Assembly: GCA_959605275.1 (NCBI GenBank)
Contig: CAUHFD010000050.1
Location: 1 to 14,480 of the forward strand
DNA length: 14,480 nucleotides
Source of the DNA: an uncultured Eubacteriales bacterium
GTDB lineage: Bacteria > Bacillota > Clostridia > Oscillospirales > Ruminococcaceae
Direction: 5' to 3'
Position 1 is the first letter of the stretch; each line of letters opens with the position of its first letter. Made by a program: the position numbers and the translations under genes. Positions 5,355-12,482 of this stretch are shown here, piece by piece. The notes below the pieces were generated by a model. That model was not told the origin of the DNA, made no database searches, and was given only the letters and a program-made list of their open reading frames with translations.

Positions 5355-8099
5355 TTATTCTTCTTTCATACCGCAGCATTTTTTGTACTTTTTACCGCTG
5401 CCGCATGGACAAGGCTCATTATCACCTATCTTTTGCTTTCTCACCGGCATTTTTTTAATCGAACGATTGCCGTCACCGCGGGATTCTACGGTCGGTTTTG
5501 CCACCTGTTCACGCTGGGGCTCCTCCTCGGTACGAATCTGTACTGTCAGCATCATTTTAATCGTATCTTCTCTGATCGACGCAATCATCTCATCGAACAT
5601 GTCAAAGCCTTCGATACGATACTCTACAACCGGATCGCGCTGACCGTAAGAACGCAGTGAAATACCCTGACGCAATTCCTCCATTGCGTCAATATGATCC
5701 ATCCATTTAGAATCCACATTACGCAGCAAAACAACCCGTTCCAGCTCGCGCATAATCTCAGAGCCGAATTTTTCCTCGCGCTCCTCGTAAAGTTTTGTTG
5801 CTTTGTCTATCAATTCCTTAGTAATATCGGATTTTTCTATCATTCCTAAATCCTGACCCTCAAAGTCCAAATCGTCCTCATCGGTAATGTAGCCAAGGAA
5901 GTGATCCCGTAAGCCTTTTATATTCCAACTGTCATGATCATCTGTATCATTTAAATAAATCCCTACGGTATCGGTAATAGAATCCCGGAGCATATTCATA
6001 ATATAATCCTTGAGATTTTCGCCGTCCAATACCTTATTGCGCTGACCGTAAATCAATTCTCTCTGCTTATTCATAACGTCGTCAAACTGAAGAACATTTT
6101 TACGAATACCAAAGTTGCGACCCTCAACCTTGCGCTGCGCAGATTCTATGGAATTCGTCAGTATTTTGTTTTCAATCGGCTGATCTTCCTCAATGCCGAG
6201 CGAATTCATCAAATTCTGAATCCGTTCGCCGCCAAATAAGCGCATCAAGTCATCTTCCAGTGAGAGATAAAAACGGCTTTCACCGGGATCTCCCTGACGA
6301 CCGGCACGTCCGCGCAGCTGATTATCAATACGTCTGGAATCATGACGTTCCGTACCGATAATAAACAATCCGCCCGCTTCACAAACTTCCTGTGCCTCCG
6401 ACTTGATTTCTTCCTTGTGTTTGGCATTGAGTTCTTTAAACTTTGCTCTTGCCTCCAGAATCTCCTCGTTATCGGTTTCGCCGAACGCAGTAGATTCATT
6501 AATCAGCTCGTCGGTGTAGCCCAGTTTACGCATTTCCGCTTTTGCAAGATATTCTGCATTACCGCCGAGCATAATATCAGTACCACGTCCCGCCATGTTA
6601 GTGGCAATGGTCACCGCACCTTTTTTACCTGCCTGCGCGATAATTTCCGCTTCTTTTTCATGATATTTCGCATTTAAAACTGCATGTTTGATTCCGCGCT
6701 GTTTCAGCAATGAAGCAAGCAGCTCGGACTTTTCAATCGAAATCGTACCAACCAACACAGGCTGTCCTTTTTCATGACACGCAATAATTTGATTAATTAC
6801 TGCATTGAATTTCGCCTTCTCGGTCTTGTATACCGAATCTTCCCAGTCTTTTCTCATAACCGGCATATTGGTCGGAATTTCAATAACATCCAGTTTATAG
6901 ATTTCACGGAACTCGGACTCTTCGGTCAAAGCAGTACCGGTCATACCTGCCAGCTTATCATATAAACGGAAGAAATTCTGGAAAGTAATAGTAGCAAGTG
7001 TCTTGGATTCCCGTTCTACCCGAACGCCTTCCTTTGCCTCGATTGCCTGATGCAAGCCTTCATTGTAACGGCGGCCCAGCATTAACCGACCGGTAAATTC
7101 ATCTACAATCAGCACTTCTCCGTCTTTTACAACGTAATCAATATCGCGTTTCATAATGCCATGCGCTTTGATTGCCTGATTCACGTGATGCTGAATCGTC
7201 ATGTTGTCCGCATCCATCAGGTTATCAATATTGAAAAACGCTTCCGCTTTCTTTACACCGGAAGGAGTCAAAGTGGCTGTTTTGGCTTTTTCATCAACGA
7301 TGTAATCCGCGTCAACGCCTTCATCGTTATCGACTTTATCATCCAGCTCCGCCACACGATATACCTTTAATGTCTTAGCAAAGTTATTGGCAACCGTATA
7401 AAGCTCGGTTGATTTATCACCCTGTCCCGAAATAATCAAAGGCGTTCTGGCCTCATCGATCAAAATAGAGTCAACCTCATCGACAATGGCATAACGGAAA
7501 TCCCGCTGTACCTTCTGCTCTTTATAGATAACCATGTTATCCCGCAGATAATCAAATCCCAGTTCATTATTGGTACCATAAGTAATATCGCAGTTGTATG
7601 CAGCACGGCGTTGGTCGTTATTCAATCCATGTACAATCAGACCAACCGTCAATCCGAGATAACGGTACACCTTACCCATCCACTCCGAGTCACGCTTTGC
7701 CAAATAGTCATTGACCGTTACGATATGAACGCCTTTCCCTTCGAGCGCATTTAAATATGCCGGTAACGTAGCAACCAACGTTTTACCCTCACCGGTACGC
7801 ATCTCGGCAATTCTGCCTTGATGAAGTACAATACCGCCGATAATCTGAACCGGAAAATGCCGCATATTCAATACACGGTCGCTGGCTTCGCGACAGACCG
7901 CAAACGCGTCCGGCAAAATATCATCCAACGTTTCTCCATCGGCAAGTCTTCCCTTTAATACCGCCGTTTGCGCTTTCAGTTCCTTCTCGCTCATCGCCTT
8001 ATATTTTTCTTCTAATGCAAGTACCTGATCCTTAATCGGTTCAATCCGTTTCAGTTCTCTTTTGCTGTAAGAACCGAACAATGCAGAAATTAATCCCAT
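5355..8099 (-). CDS. secA: Preprotein translocase ATPase SecA
   Basis: SecA is the motor that pushes unfolded precursor proteins through SecYEG at the inner face of the membrane. The 914-residue product has the complete architecture: nucleotide-binding domain 1 with Walker A GEGKT (103-107) and DEVD box (207-210), the preprotein cross-linking region inserted after DEARTPLIISG, and domain 2 with TNMAGRGTDIMLGG and QLRGRAGRQGDPG. The helical scaffold carries RNVDSKWMDHIDAMEELRQGI. The C-terminal zinc-binding tail has C897, C899, C908 and C909 in PCPCGSGKKYKKCCG. The start at 8099 is supported by GAGGTGG upstream and the usual N-terminus. It is a single-gene unit with its own promoter (8187-8215) and terminator. 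Nothing suggests the accessory SecA2 type. Confidence 0.99.
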   Translation of the reverse strand: MGLISALFGSYSKRELKRIEPIKDQVLALEEKYKAMSEKELKAQTAVLKGRLADGETLDDILPDAFAVCREASDRVLNMRHFPVQIIGGIVLHQGRIAEMRTGEGKTLVATLPAYLNALEGKGVHIVTVNDYLAKRDSEWMGKVYRYLGLTVGLIVHGLNNDQRRAAYNCDITYGTNNELGFDYLRDNMVIYKEQKVQRDFRYAIVDEVDSILIDEARTPLIISGQGDKSTELYTVANNFAKTLKVYRVAELDDKVDNDEGVDADYIVDEKAKTATLTPSGVKKAEAFFNIDNLMDADNMTIQHHVNQAIKAHGIMKRDIDYVVKDGEVLIVDEFTGRLMLGRRYNEGLHQAIEAKEGVRVERESKTLATITFQNFFRLYDKLAGMTGTALTEESEFREIYKLDVIEIPTNMPVMRKDWEDSVYKTEKAKFNAVINQIIACHEKGQPVLVGTISIEKSELLASLLKQRGIKHAVLNAKYHEKEAEIIAQAGKKGAVTIATNMAGRGTDIMLGGNAEYLAKAEMRKLGYTDELINESTAFGETDNEEILEARAKFKELNAKHKEEIKSEAQEVCEAGGLFIIGTERHDSRRIDNQLRGRAGRQGDPGESRFYLSLEDDLMRLFGGERIQNLMNSLGIEEDQPIENKILTNSIESAQRKVEGRNFGIRKNVLQFDDVMNKQRELIYGQRNKVLDGENLKDYIMNMLRDSITDTVGIYLNDTDDHDSWNIKGLRDHFLGYITDEDDLDFEGQDLGMIEKSDITKELIDKATKLYEEREEKFGSEIMRELERVVLLRNVDSKWMDHIDAMEELRQGISLRSYGQRDPVVEYRIEGFDMFDEMIASIREDTIKMMLTVQIRTEEEPQREQVAKPTVESRGDGNRSIKKMPVRKQKIGDNEPCPCGSGKKYKKCCGMKEE

Positions 8100-8186
8100 C
8101 TATGCCACCTCAGCTATCTTAAAATAGTAACAAATTCCGGTCATTTGCATTTCCAAAATGTTGTCATGATAATATAATCAAATATA

Positions 8187-8215
8187 AGTATATCGTGTTT
8201 TTCCGATAATTGCAA
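8187..8215 (-). promoter_or_regulatory. Sigma-A promoter of secA
   Basis: Minus strand TTGCAA (8210-8215), 17-base spacer, TATACT (8187-8192). The start would be near 8180, giving a leader of about 80 bases to the secA ATG. It is the best promoter-like site between secA and the divergent ECF gene. Confidence 0.7.
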
Positions 8216-8240
8216 TAGTTGAGTTGTTAAATTTTCAATA

Positions 8241-8346
8241 AGGGAACAAAGCCCCGCCATTCAACGTTCCGGCGGTGGATGGTACCACCACCGGAAAAAG
8301 TGAGTGGACCCCGCCGTCTATAGTGGCGGGTGACATCTCGCTTTTC
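8241..8346. other. GC-rich element of competing hairpins between divergent promoters
   Basis: In otherwise AT-rich intergenic DNA this stretch is dense in G and C and strongly self-complementary. Hairpin A: TTCCGGCGGTGG (8267-8278) pairs with CCACCACCGGAA (8285-8296), with one mismatch. Hairpin B: CCCGCC (8310-8315) pairs with GGCGGG (8325-8330), inside an outer stem AAAAGTGAG (8296-8304) with CTCGCTTTT (8337-8345). A tandem G-A/A-G step (8307-8308 with 8332-8333) lies between. CCCCGCC occurs twice (8252-8258 and 8309-8315) and both copies can pair with the same GGCGGG, so folds are mutually exclusive. It lies outside both predicted transcripts. It may be a small RNA, a dispersed palindromic repeat or a protein-binding element. 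I do not recognise a known family. Confidence 0.55.
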
Positions 8347-8471
8347 GTTATATTCAATTAATTGGGAAAGGTAATAAATACGACTTTTTTCATTCTTTTC
8401 AGACTGTGTGTCATTGGTATTAGAAAAATTTTTTAAATCAGTGCAACAGTTTATCTGTTTTTCAACACTAT

Positions 8472-8544
8472 TATAACGAATACAGAATGTCGAAATAAGG
8501 CAAATTCACTTTTGGGATAGACAGACACGAATAAATTCGTTATA
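8472..8544. promoter_or_regulatory. Inverted TATAACGAAT sites around the ECF promoter
   Basis: TATAACGAAT (8472-8481) recurs in perfect inverted form as ATTCGTTATA (8535-8544). The second copy is part of a tighter dyad, ACGAAT-aa-ATTCGT (8527-8540), that fills the spacer between the -35 and -10 boxes. TTCGTTATA occurs again at 8344-8352. This is a plausible operator for the sigma-factor gene. A TGTCGAA Spo0A-like core also lies at 8488-8494. Confidence 0.45.
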
Positions 8545-8546
8545 CT
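8518..8546 (+). promoter_or_regulatory. Sigma-A promoter of the ECF/beta-propeller operon
   Basis: TAGACA (8518-8523), 17-base spacer, TATACT (8541-8546), so five of six positions match in each box. The start near 8553 leaves a leader of about 30 bases. A perfect dyad occupies the spacer, suggesting repression. Confidence 0.7.
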
Positions 8547-8584
8547 ATATAGTAACAATGACAATCGGATGAGAGGTGCTGAAT

Positions 8585-9094
8585 TTGGAAAAAAACACAG
8601 ACCTAATCGTAATCAATGCCCAAAACGGTGATAAAATTTCATTTCAGGAATTGTACCGGGAAGTTTACAAGGATCTGTATCGCTATGCGCTGTTCGTACT
8701 GAAAAACAAACAAGATGCGGAGGACGTTGTTGCCGATACAGTTACCGATGCTTTTTACGGCATCAAAAAGCTGCGTTCCCCCGCTTCTTTCAAAGCCTGG
8801 ATATTTAAAATTCTTTCATCCAAAATAAAACAAAAATTAAAAGAATATGCGCGCGCCAAAAAAGAAGATATCGTTTATCCGGATTTACAAGATCACGCCA
8901 ATATGACTGCACAGGTGGAAATGTTTTCTGCCTTAGGTCATCTGTCCGAAACAGAGCAGCAAATTGTACTGTTATCGGTAATCGGACGTTATACCAGTGC
9001 GGAAATCGGACAAATTTTATCCATGAATGCCGCAACAGTCAGAAGCAAATTATCCCGTTCTCTGACAAAATTACGTTGTCTTTTTACTGAATAG
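8585..9094 (+). CDS. ECF-type RNA polymerase sigma factor (partner of the beta-propeller protein)
   Basis: This second group 4 sigma factor has 169 residues. Region 2 (about 20-88) contains the family hallmark QDAEDVVADT (43-52) and ASFKAWIFKILSSKIKQKLKE. Region 4 (about 113-166) contains LSETEQQIVLLSVIGRYTSAEIGQILSMNAATVRSKLSR followed by a basic tail. I place the start at TTG 8585, because GAGGTG at 8573-8578 is a near-perfect ribosome site 6 bases upstream. A GTG at 8576, giving three extra residues, overlaps that site and is less likely. The beta-propeller membrane protein follows 66 bases downstream on the same strand, where an anti-sigma gene is normally found. The regulon is unknown. 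The factor is clearly distinct from the ECF protein at 2064-2633. Confidence 0.9.
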   Translation: MEKNTDLIVINAQNGDKISFQELYREVYKDLYRYALFVLKNKQDAEDVVADTVTDAFYGIKKLRSPASFKAWIFKILSSKIKQKLKEYARAKKEDIVYPDLQDHANMTAQVEMFSALGHLSETEQQIVLLSVIGRYTSAEIGQILSMNAATVRSKLSRSLTKLRCLFTE

Positions 9095-9160
9095 CTGGTT
9101 TTTCCATCCTCTTGCTCATTTGAAAAGATGAGAATCCGTTTGAAAGGAATGGTCATACTT

Positions 9161-11284
9161 ATGAAAAAAAAGCAAACAGAACATCAAATTGACCAAGATC
9201 GTTCTGCAATAGATGAAAAATTTTCTCCTGTGTTAGACGAAACAGAGATTCCCGACGCCTTAAAGCCGGAAAATATCTCCTCTCTCATTGAGAATAACAA
9301 ACCGGCTGAAAAAAGCAAAGTCATCACCAACATCCATTTTTACCGTCTCTCCTTTGCACTGCTCTTAATTATCGTAATGGTGATCCCCCTCTATGCTATC
9401 CTGGACAGCAGGGATTCCAACCCGCTCTCCCCGGACTATGCCGGAACCAGCTCTCTGTCCACCATTATTACCATGAAAACCAACGATTATGACAGTATTT
9501 ATAATGTGGTTCAAAATCTATACACTAAAGTTTACAACTCTGCCGGAAACGCTACGGGAGACGATTTTATTAATTTCAATTCCACAGCGCAATCCGCTCA
9601 AAGTAAGCCGAGTGGAAACGGAGCAATAAAAGGTCCTACCGCCGCCAACAGTACAACCGCCGGCACACAGGCTCCTTCCGTTGACGCCGAAGAAGAAAGC
9701 ATCGATCATTCTACCACTAACGAACAGGTAGAAGGCGTTAATGAGGGCGATATTCTCAAAACGGACGGCAAATATATTTACACCGTACAGTCTAAACAAA
9801 AATACAATTCCGCCGCCGAATATTACATCCATATCCGCAAGATACAGGAAGACGGCGGATTGATGAAAGTCAGCAGTATTGCCATCGAAAACGACCGTCC
9901 CATCGAAATGTATGTAGATAATAACCGTCTGATTCTATTATCAAGCAATGGCACCGGCTATAAAACGCAAAACACCCATCAAAACACATCTGTACGGATT
10001 TATGATATTTCCGATCGGTCTGTTCCGAAAACGATCAATCATTTTTATCAGCAAGGAGAAATGCTGTCCTCCCGATATATTGACGAAAATTTGTATGTGG
10101 TATCGAATTATCATTCCGCCACACAACCGGTCAAAGATGACCTCTTTTCCTATGTTCCCTGCATCACATATCCTTCCAAAGGACAGGTAAAAATGGTGGC
10201 TTCCAATGATATCTGCGTGATGGAAAACCCAACCTCTGTTTCTTATGTCGTGGCATCCTCTGTGTCAACCCGTACTGAGGACGCAGCTGTGAATACCAAG
10301 GCGGTATTGGGATCAGGCGGCATTATATACTGTTCCACCGAAAGTTTATATGTACTCGGCACCTCTTACAGTACATCAGAGCAAACCGAGATATTAAAAT
10401 TTGCTTTAAACAGCGGTAAAATCAGATACATTACTAAACAAACGGTCAGCGGGCGCACCTTAAATCAATTCTCTGCCGACGAATACAACGGTTTCTTCCG
10501 GATTGCAACCACCGGCTTTGACACACAAACAGGGCAAACTGCAAACAATGTTTATCTGCTCGACAGCAATCTAAAACAAGTCGGAGCGATAACCGGACTG
10601 GCAAAAGGCGAAAACATTTATTCCGTTCGATTCGTCGGAGATACCGGATATGTTGTTACATTCCGTCAGACCGATCCCCTGTTTGTTCTTGATCTAAAGG
10701 ATCCGAAACAACCGGCTGTTGTCGGAAAGTTAAAAATTCCCGGATTCAGCAGCTATCTACACCCATTTAAAGATAATCTACTGATCGGAATCGGCGCCAA
10801 TACTACTTCCGGCGGTCAACGGATCGGCTTTAAAATGAGCTTATTTGATGTTTCTGATCCGACAAATCCGCTGGAAATCAAAAACTATACTACCACAAAT
10901 GACTATTCAGGAAAGTCTTTGGTAGAATATGACGCGAAAGCATTTTTGTTTGATGATCAACAGGATATTATCGGTCTGCCGTTGATTACCGGCACGGCAA
11001 ACGGCACGATATGCAACGGATACGCTTTATTCAAAGTCAGCAAGGAGAACGGATTTGAAGAATTAGGATTTTTAGACTCAGAGGGCAATATCATCTCTGA
11101 AAATTCGGCGTATCAACAAAGCAAATACACCGCACTGAGCAGCATGAACAGTATGTATACCGAATTTAACATTCTGCGCGGCGCTTATGTCGGTGACACC
11201 TTATACCTGTTTACCGGATATGACATCACTGCGGTAAGTTATAAAACTTTCCAAAAAATCGGCACCTATCCCTGCGATCAATAA
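9161..11284 (+). CDS. Membrane-anchored extracellular beta-propeller protein, putative anti-sigma/sensor
   Basis: The product has 707 residues. A cytoplasmic N-terminus (1-58) includes IPDALKPENISSLIE (30-44), the kind of short helical segment that could bind the sigma factor. One membrane helix follows (about 60-81), then a Ser/Thr/Gly/Ala-rich linker (about 138-182). Next comes QVEGVNEGDILKTDGKYIY (189-207), the signature that opens the secreted Beta_propel family (PF09826, distantly WD40-like). The rest is repeated beta-strand blades, for example DISDRSVPKTI, DLKDPKQPAVVGKL and DVSDPTNPLEIKNY. The membrane topology and the ECF gene immediately upstream suggest that the propeller senses something outside and the N-terminus restrains the sigma factor; this role is inferred. 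I chose ATG 9161: in-frame ATGs at 9128 and 9149 have poor or zero spacing to GAAAGGA. A bidirectional terminator follows. Confidence 0.85.
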   Translation: MKKKQTEHQIDQDRSAIDEKFSPVLDETEIPDALKPENISSLIENNKPAEKSKVITNIHFYRLSFALLLIIVMVIPLYAILDSRDSNPLSPDYAGTSSLSTIITMKTNDYDSIYNVVQNLYTKVYNSAGNATGDDFINFNSTAQSAQSKPSGNGAIKGPTAANSTTAGTQAPSVDAEEESIDHSTTNEQVEGVNEGDILKTDGKYIYTVQSKQKYNSAAEYYIHIRKIQEDGGLMKVSSIAIENDRPIEMYVDNNRLILLSSNGTGYKTQNTHQNTSVRIYDISDRSVPKTINHFYQQGEMLSSRYIDENLYVVSNYHSATQPVKDDLFSYVPCITYPSKGQVKMVASNDICVMENPTSVSYVVASSVSTRTEDAAVNTKAVLGSGGIIYCSTESLYVLGTSYSTSEQTEILKFALNSGKIRYITKQTVSGRTLNQFSADEYNGFFRIATTGFDTQTGQTANNVYLLDSNLKQVGAITGLAKGENIYSVRFVGDTGYVVTFRQTDPLFVLDLKDPKQPAVVGKLKIPGFSSYLHPFKDNLLIGIGANTTSGGQRIGFKMSLFDVSDPTNPLEIKNYTTTNDYSGKSLVEYDAKAFLFDDQQDIIGLPLITGTANGTICNGYALFKVSKENGFEELGFLDSEGNIISENSAYQQSKYTALSSMNSMYTEFNILRGAYVGDTLYLFTGYDITAVSYKTFQKIGTYPCDQ

Positions 11285-11300
11285 AAAATCCACTGAAATA

Positions 11301-11337
11301 ATAAACATGCCCTCGGCAAAGCCGGGGGCATGTTTAT
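11301..11337. terminator. Bidirectional terminator between the beta-propeller gene and pyrE
   Basis: A 17-bp stem (11301-11317 with 11321-11337), one T-G wobble and a 3-base loop. The core CATGCCC...GGGCATG is flanked by A/T-rich arms. It lies between convergent stop codons at 11284 and 11348 and can serve both genes. Confidence 0.9.
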
Positions 11338-11347
11338 TTCCGTCTAT

Positions 11348-12010
11348 TTACAAGACACAATAAGTATCCATATATGCTTCCATTTTGGGAAGCATATCCT
11401 GATAGCCGCTTGTTTGCTGCAAATATTCATGAATATCCGCTACCGTAACCAAAGAATGCACCGTAATGCCAAACTCTTCTTTGACTTCCATGACAGCAGT
11501 CTTTCCCGGCGTTTTACCGACCTCACAACGGTTGACTGAAATAAACATATCAGTTACTGATACCTTCGCCGCCCCAAGCAAAGCCGGCATGGTTTCCCGA
11601 ATCGCTGTTCCGGCAGTAATCACATCCTCAATAATAATGATCCGATCACCATCCTTTGGCTGATATCCGACCAGAGAGCCACCCTCTCCGTGATCTTTTG
11701 CTTCTTTACGATTAAAAAAGAAAGGTTTATCGATCCCGTAGTTGCGGGCTAACGCTCCTGCTGCCGAGGTAGCAAGCGGAATTCCTTTATACGCCGGTCC
11801 AAACATAGCATCAAACTGATCGCCGATTGTTTGATGAATACAACCGGCATAAAATTCACCTAATTTTGAGCTTTGCAGTCCGGTTTTATAGTTTCCCGTA
11901 TTAATAAAATAAGGGGTATTTCTGCCGCTTTTGGTCACGAAATCCCCGAATCTGAGCACATCCGCACTCATCATAAATTCAATAAATTGTTTCTTTTCCT
12001 GCGTCAGCAT
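11348..12010 (-). CDS. pyrE: Orotate phosphoribosyltransferase
   Basis: The enzyme converts orotate and PRPP to orotidine 5'-phosphate and pyrophosphate, the fifth step of pyrimidine synthesis in the cytoplasm. The 220-residue product carries the PRPP-binding loop IIIIEDVITAGTAIRE (124-139) and the flexible catalytic loop RKEAKDHGEGG (101-111). It also has the N-terminal SGRNTPYFINTG orotate-side motif and GPAYKGIPLA typical of OPRTases. Length is normal. The ATG at 12010 has GAGGA six bases upstream. It stands alone, without other pyr genes, behind a consensus promoter (12144-12172) with a leader of about 127 bases. A palindrome sits at the transcription start. I found no PyrR-type terminator/antiterminator pair in the leader. 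Confidence 0.97.
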   Translation of the reverse strand: MLTQEKKQFIEFMMSADVLRFGDFVTKSGRNTPYFINTGNYKTGLQSSKLGEFYAGCIHQTIGDQFDAMFGPAYKGIPLATSAAGALARNYGIDKPFFFNRKEAKDHGEGGSLVGYQPKDGDRIIIIEDVITAGTAIRETMPALLGAAKVSVTDMFISVNRCEVGKTPGKTAVMEVKEEFGITVHSLVTVADIHEYLQQTSGYQDMLPKMEAYMDTYCVL

Positions 12011-12106
12011 AATTGATCCTCGCTTTTCTTCACTTGCGCCGCCTCTTCAAAGCAGTTAGTGAAACAGCTCCGTTTCGGCAGCAAAAGGTCTTTTGTATAT
12101 TAATCC

Positions 12107-12142
12107 GTATCAAAAGTTACTGCATGCGGCAACTTTTGATAC
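12107..12142. repeat. 12-bp perfect inverted repeat at the pyrE transcription start
   Basis: GTATCAAAAGTT (12107-12118) and AACTTTTGATAC (12131-12142) are perfect reverse complements around a 12-base loop. The distal arm begins one base after the -10 box of the pyrE promoter and covers the predicted start. It may be an operator or a 5'-end hairpin. Confidence 0.7.
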
Positions 12143-12143
12143 T

Positions 12144-12172
12144 ATTATACCGCAAAGCGCTTTTTTCGTCAA
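12144..12172 (-). promoter_or_regulatory. Sigma-A promoter of pyrE
   Basis: Minus strand TTGACG (12167-12172), 17-base spacer, perfect TATAAT (12144-12149). Predicted start near 12137. Confidence 0.82.
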
Positions 12173-12193
12173 CCGAAAAAGCAAAGCGTCCCT

Positions 12194-12340
12194 TCATTCT
12201 CCCTCGGCAACAATTTCCTCTAACACCTGTATCAAATCCGAAAGCGTATTCAATTGAACATCTCGTTCCAAAATCGCATTTTTCAGATCAACAGACAAGG
12301 ATTCAAAGCGAGGTTTTAAACTCGGAGCCACATATGACAT
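12194..12340 (-). CDS. Small conserved-looking protein, 48 codons, unknown function
   Basis: The product begins MSYVAPSLKPRFESLSVDLK and ends VLEEIVAEGE, 48 residues in all. I recall similar short proteins of Clostridia in which a MSYV/SLK start precedes FESLSxDLKNAIL and a terminal helix, but cannot name a function. It has no signal peptide, membrane helix or cysteine, and it looks mostly helical. Translation is well supported: AGAGGAA lies 6 bases before the ATG, and codon use resembles the neighbours. It lies between the clpX terminator and the pyrE promoter, so it is probably a separate transcription unit. A candidate sporulation promoter of the sigma-F/G type is at 12380-12408. A weak stem (about 12155-12180) after the stop codon may end the transcript. 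Confidence 0.8.
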   Translation of the reverse strand: MSYVAPSLKPRFESLSVDLKNAILERDVQLNTLSDLIQVLEEIVAEGE

Positions 12341-12379
12341 AACAAATTCCTCTTTTCTTTTTTAGCTTCGTTTATGCCA

Positions 12380-12408
12380 TATTTTTCCCGCAAAATGAAC
12401 ATTTATAC
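12380..12408 (-). promoter_or_regulatory. Candidate forespore (sigma-F/sigma-G type) promoter of the small gene
   Basis: Minus strand GTATA (12404-12408), 14-base spacer, GGGAAAAATA (12380-12389). The known sigma-F consensus is GYATA, about 15 bases, GGNRANAMTW, so both boxes match and the spacing is one short. The start would leave about 30 bases before the small ORF. No clear sigma-A promoter is seen between the clpX terminator and this gene. Confidence 0.35.
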
Positions 12409-12433
12409 ATTTTCATAAACTTCTAAAAATAAA

Positions 12434-12468
12434 GGACTTATGCAAAGATAACATCTATGCATAAGTCC
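12434..12468 (-). terminator. Terminator of clpP-clpX
   Basis: GGACTTATGCA (12434-12444) pairs perfectly with TGCATAAGTCC (12458-12468). On the minus strand it is followed by TTTATTTTTAG. It starts 14 bases past the clpX stop codon. Confidence 0.88.
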
Positions 12469-12482
12469 GATACAAATAAATA

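Noticed and set aside
5139..5660. Plus-strand frames of 173 and 117 codons beginning in or after the Cys-rich gene
   Set aside because: They run through the bidirectional terminator and antisense to the SecA C-terminus, with unnatural composition.
8241..8346. Known RNAs such as SRP RNA, 6S RNA, or a classical riboswitch
   Set aside because: None of their conserved cores was recognised; the element is reported as unknown instead.
12011..12143. T-box or PyrR attenuator in the pyrE leader
   Set aside because: No terminator stem with a T-run, no T-box core and no PyrR loop consensus could be found; only small stems are present.
12013..12342. Plus-strand frame of 109 codons upstream of pyrE
   Set aside because: It lies antisense to the pyrE promoter, the start-site palindrome and the real 48-codon gene; it has no ribosome site.
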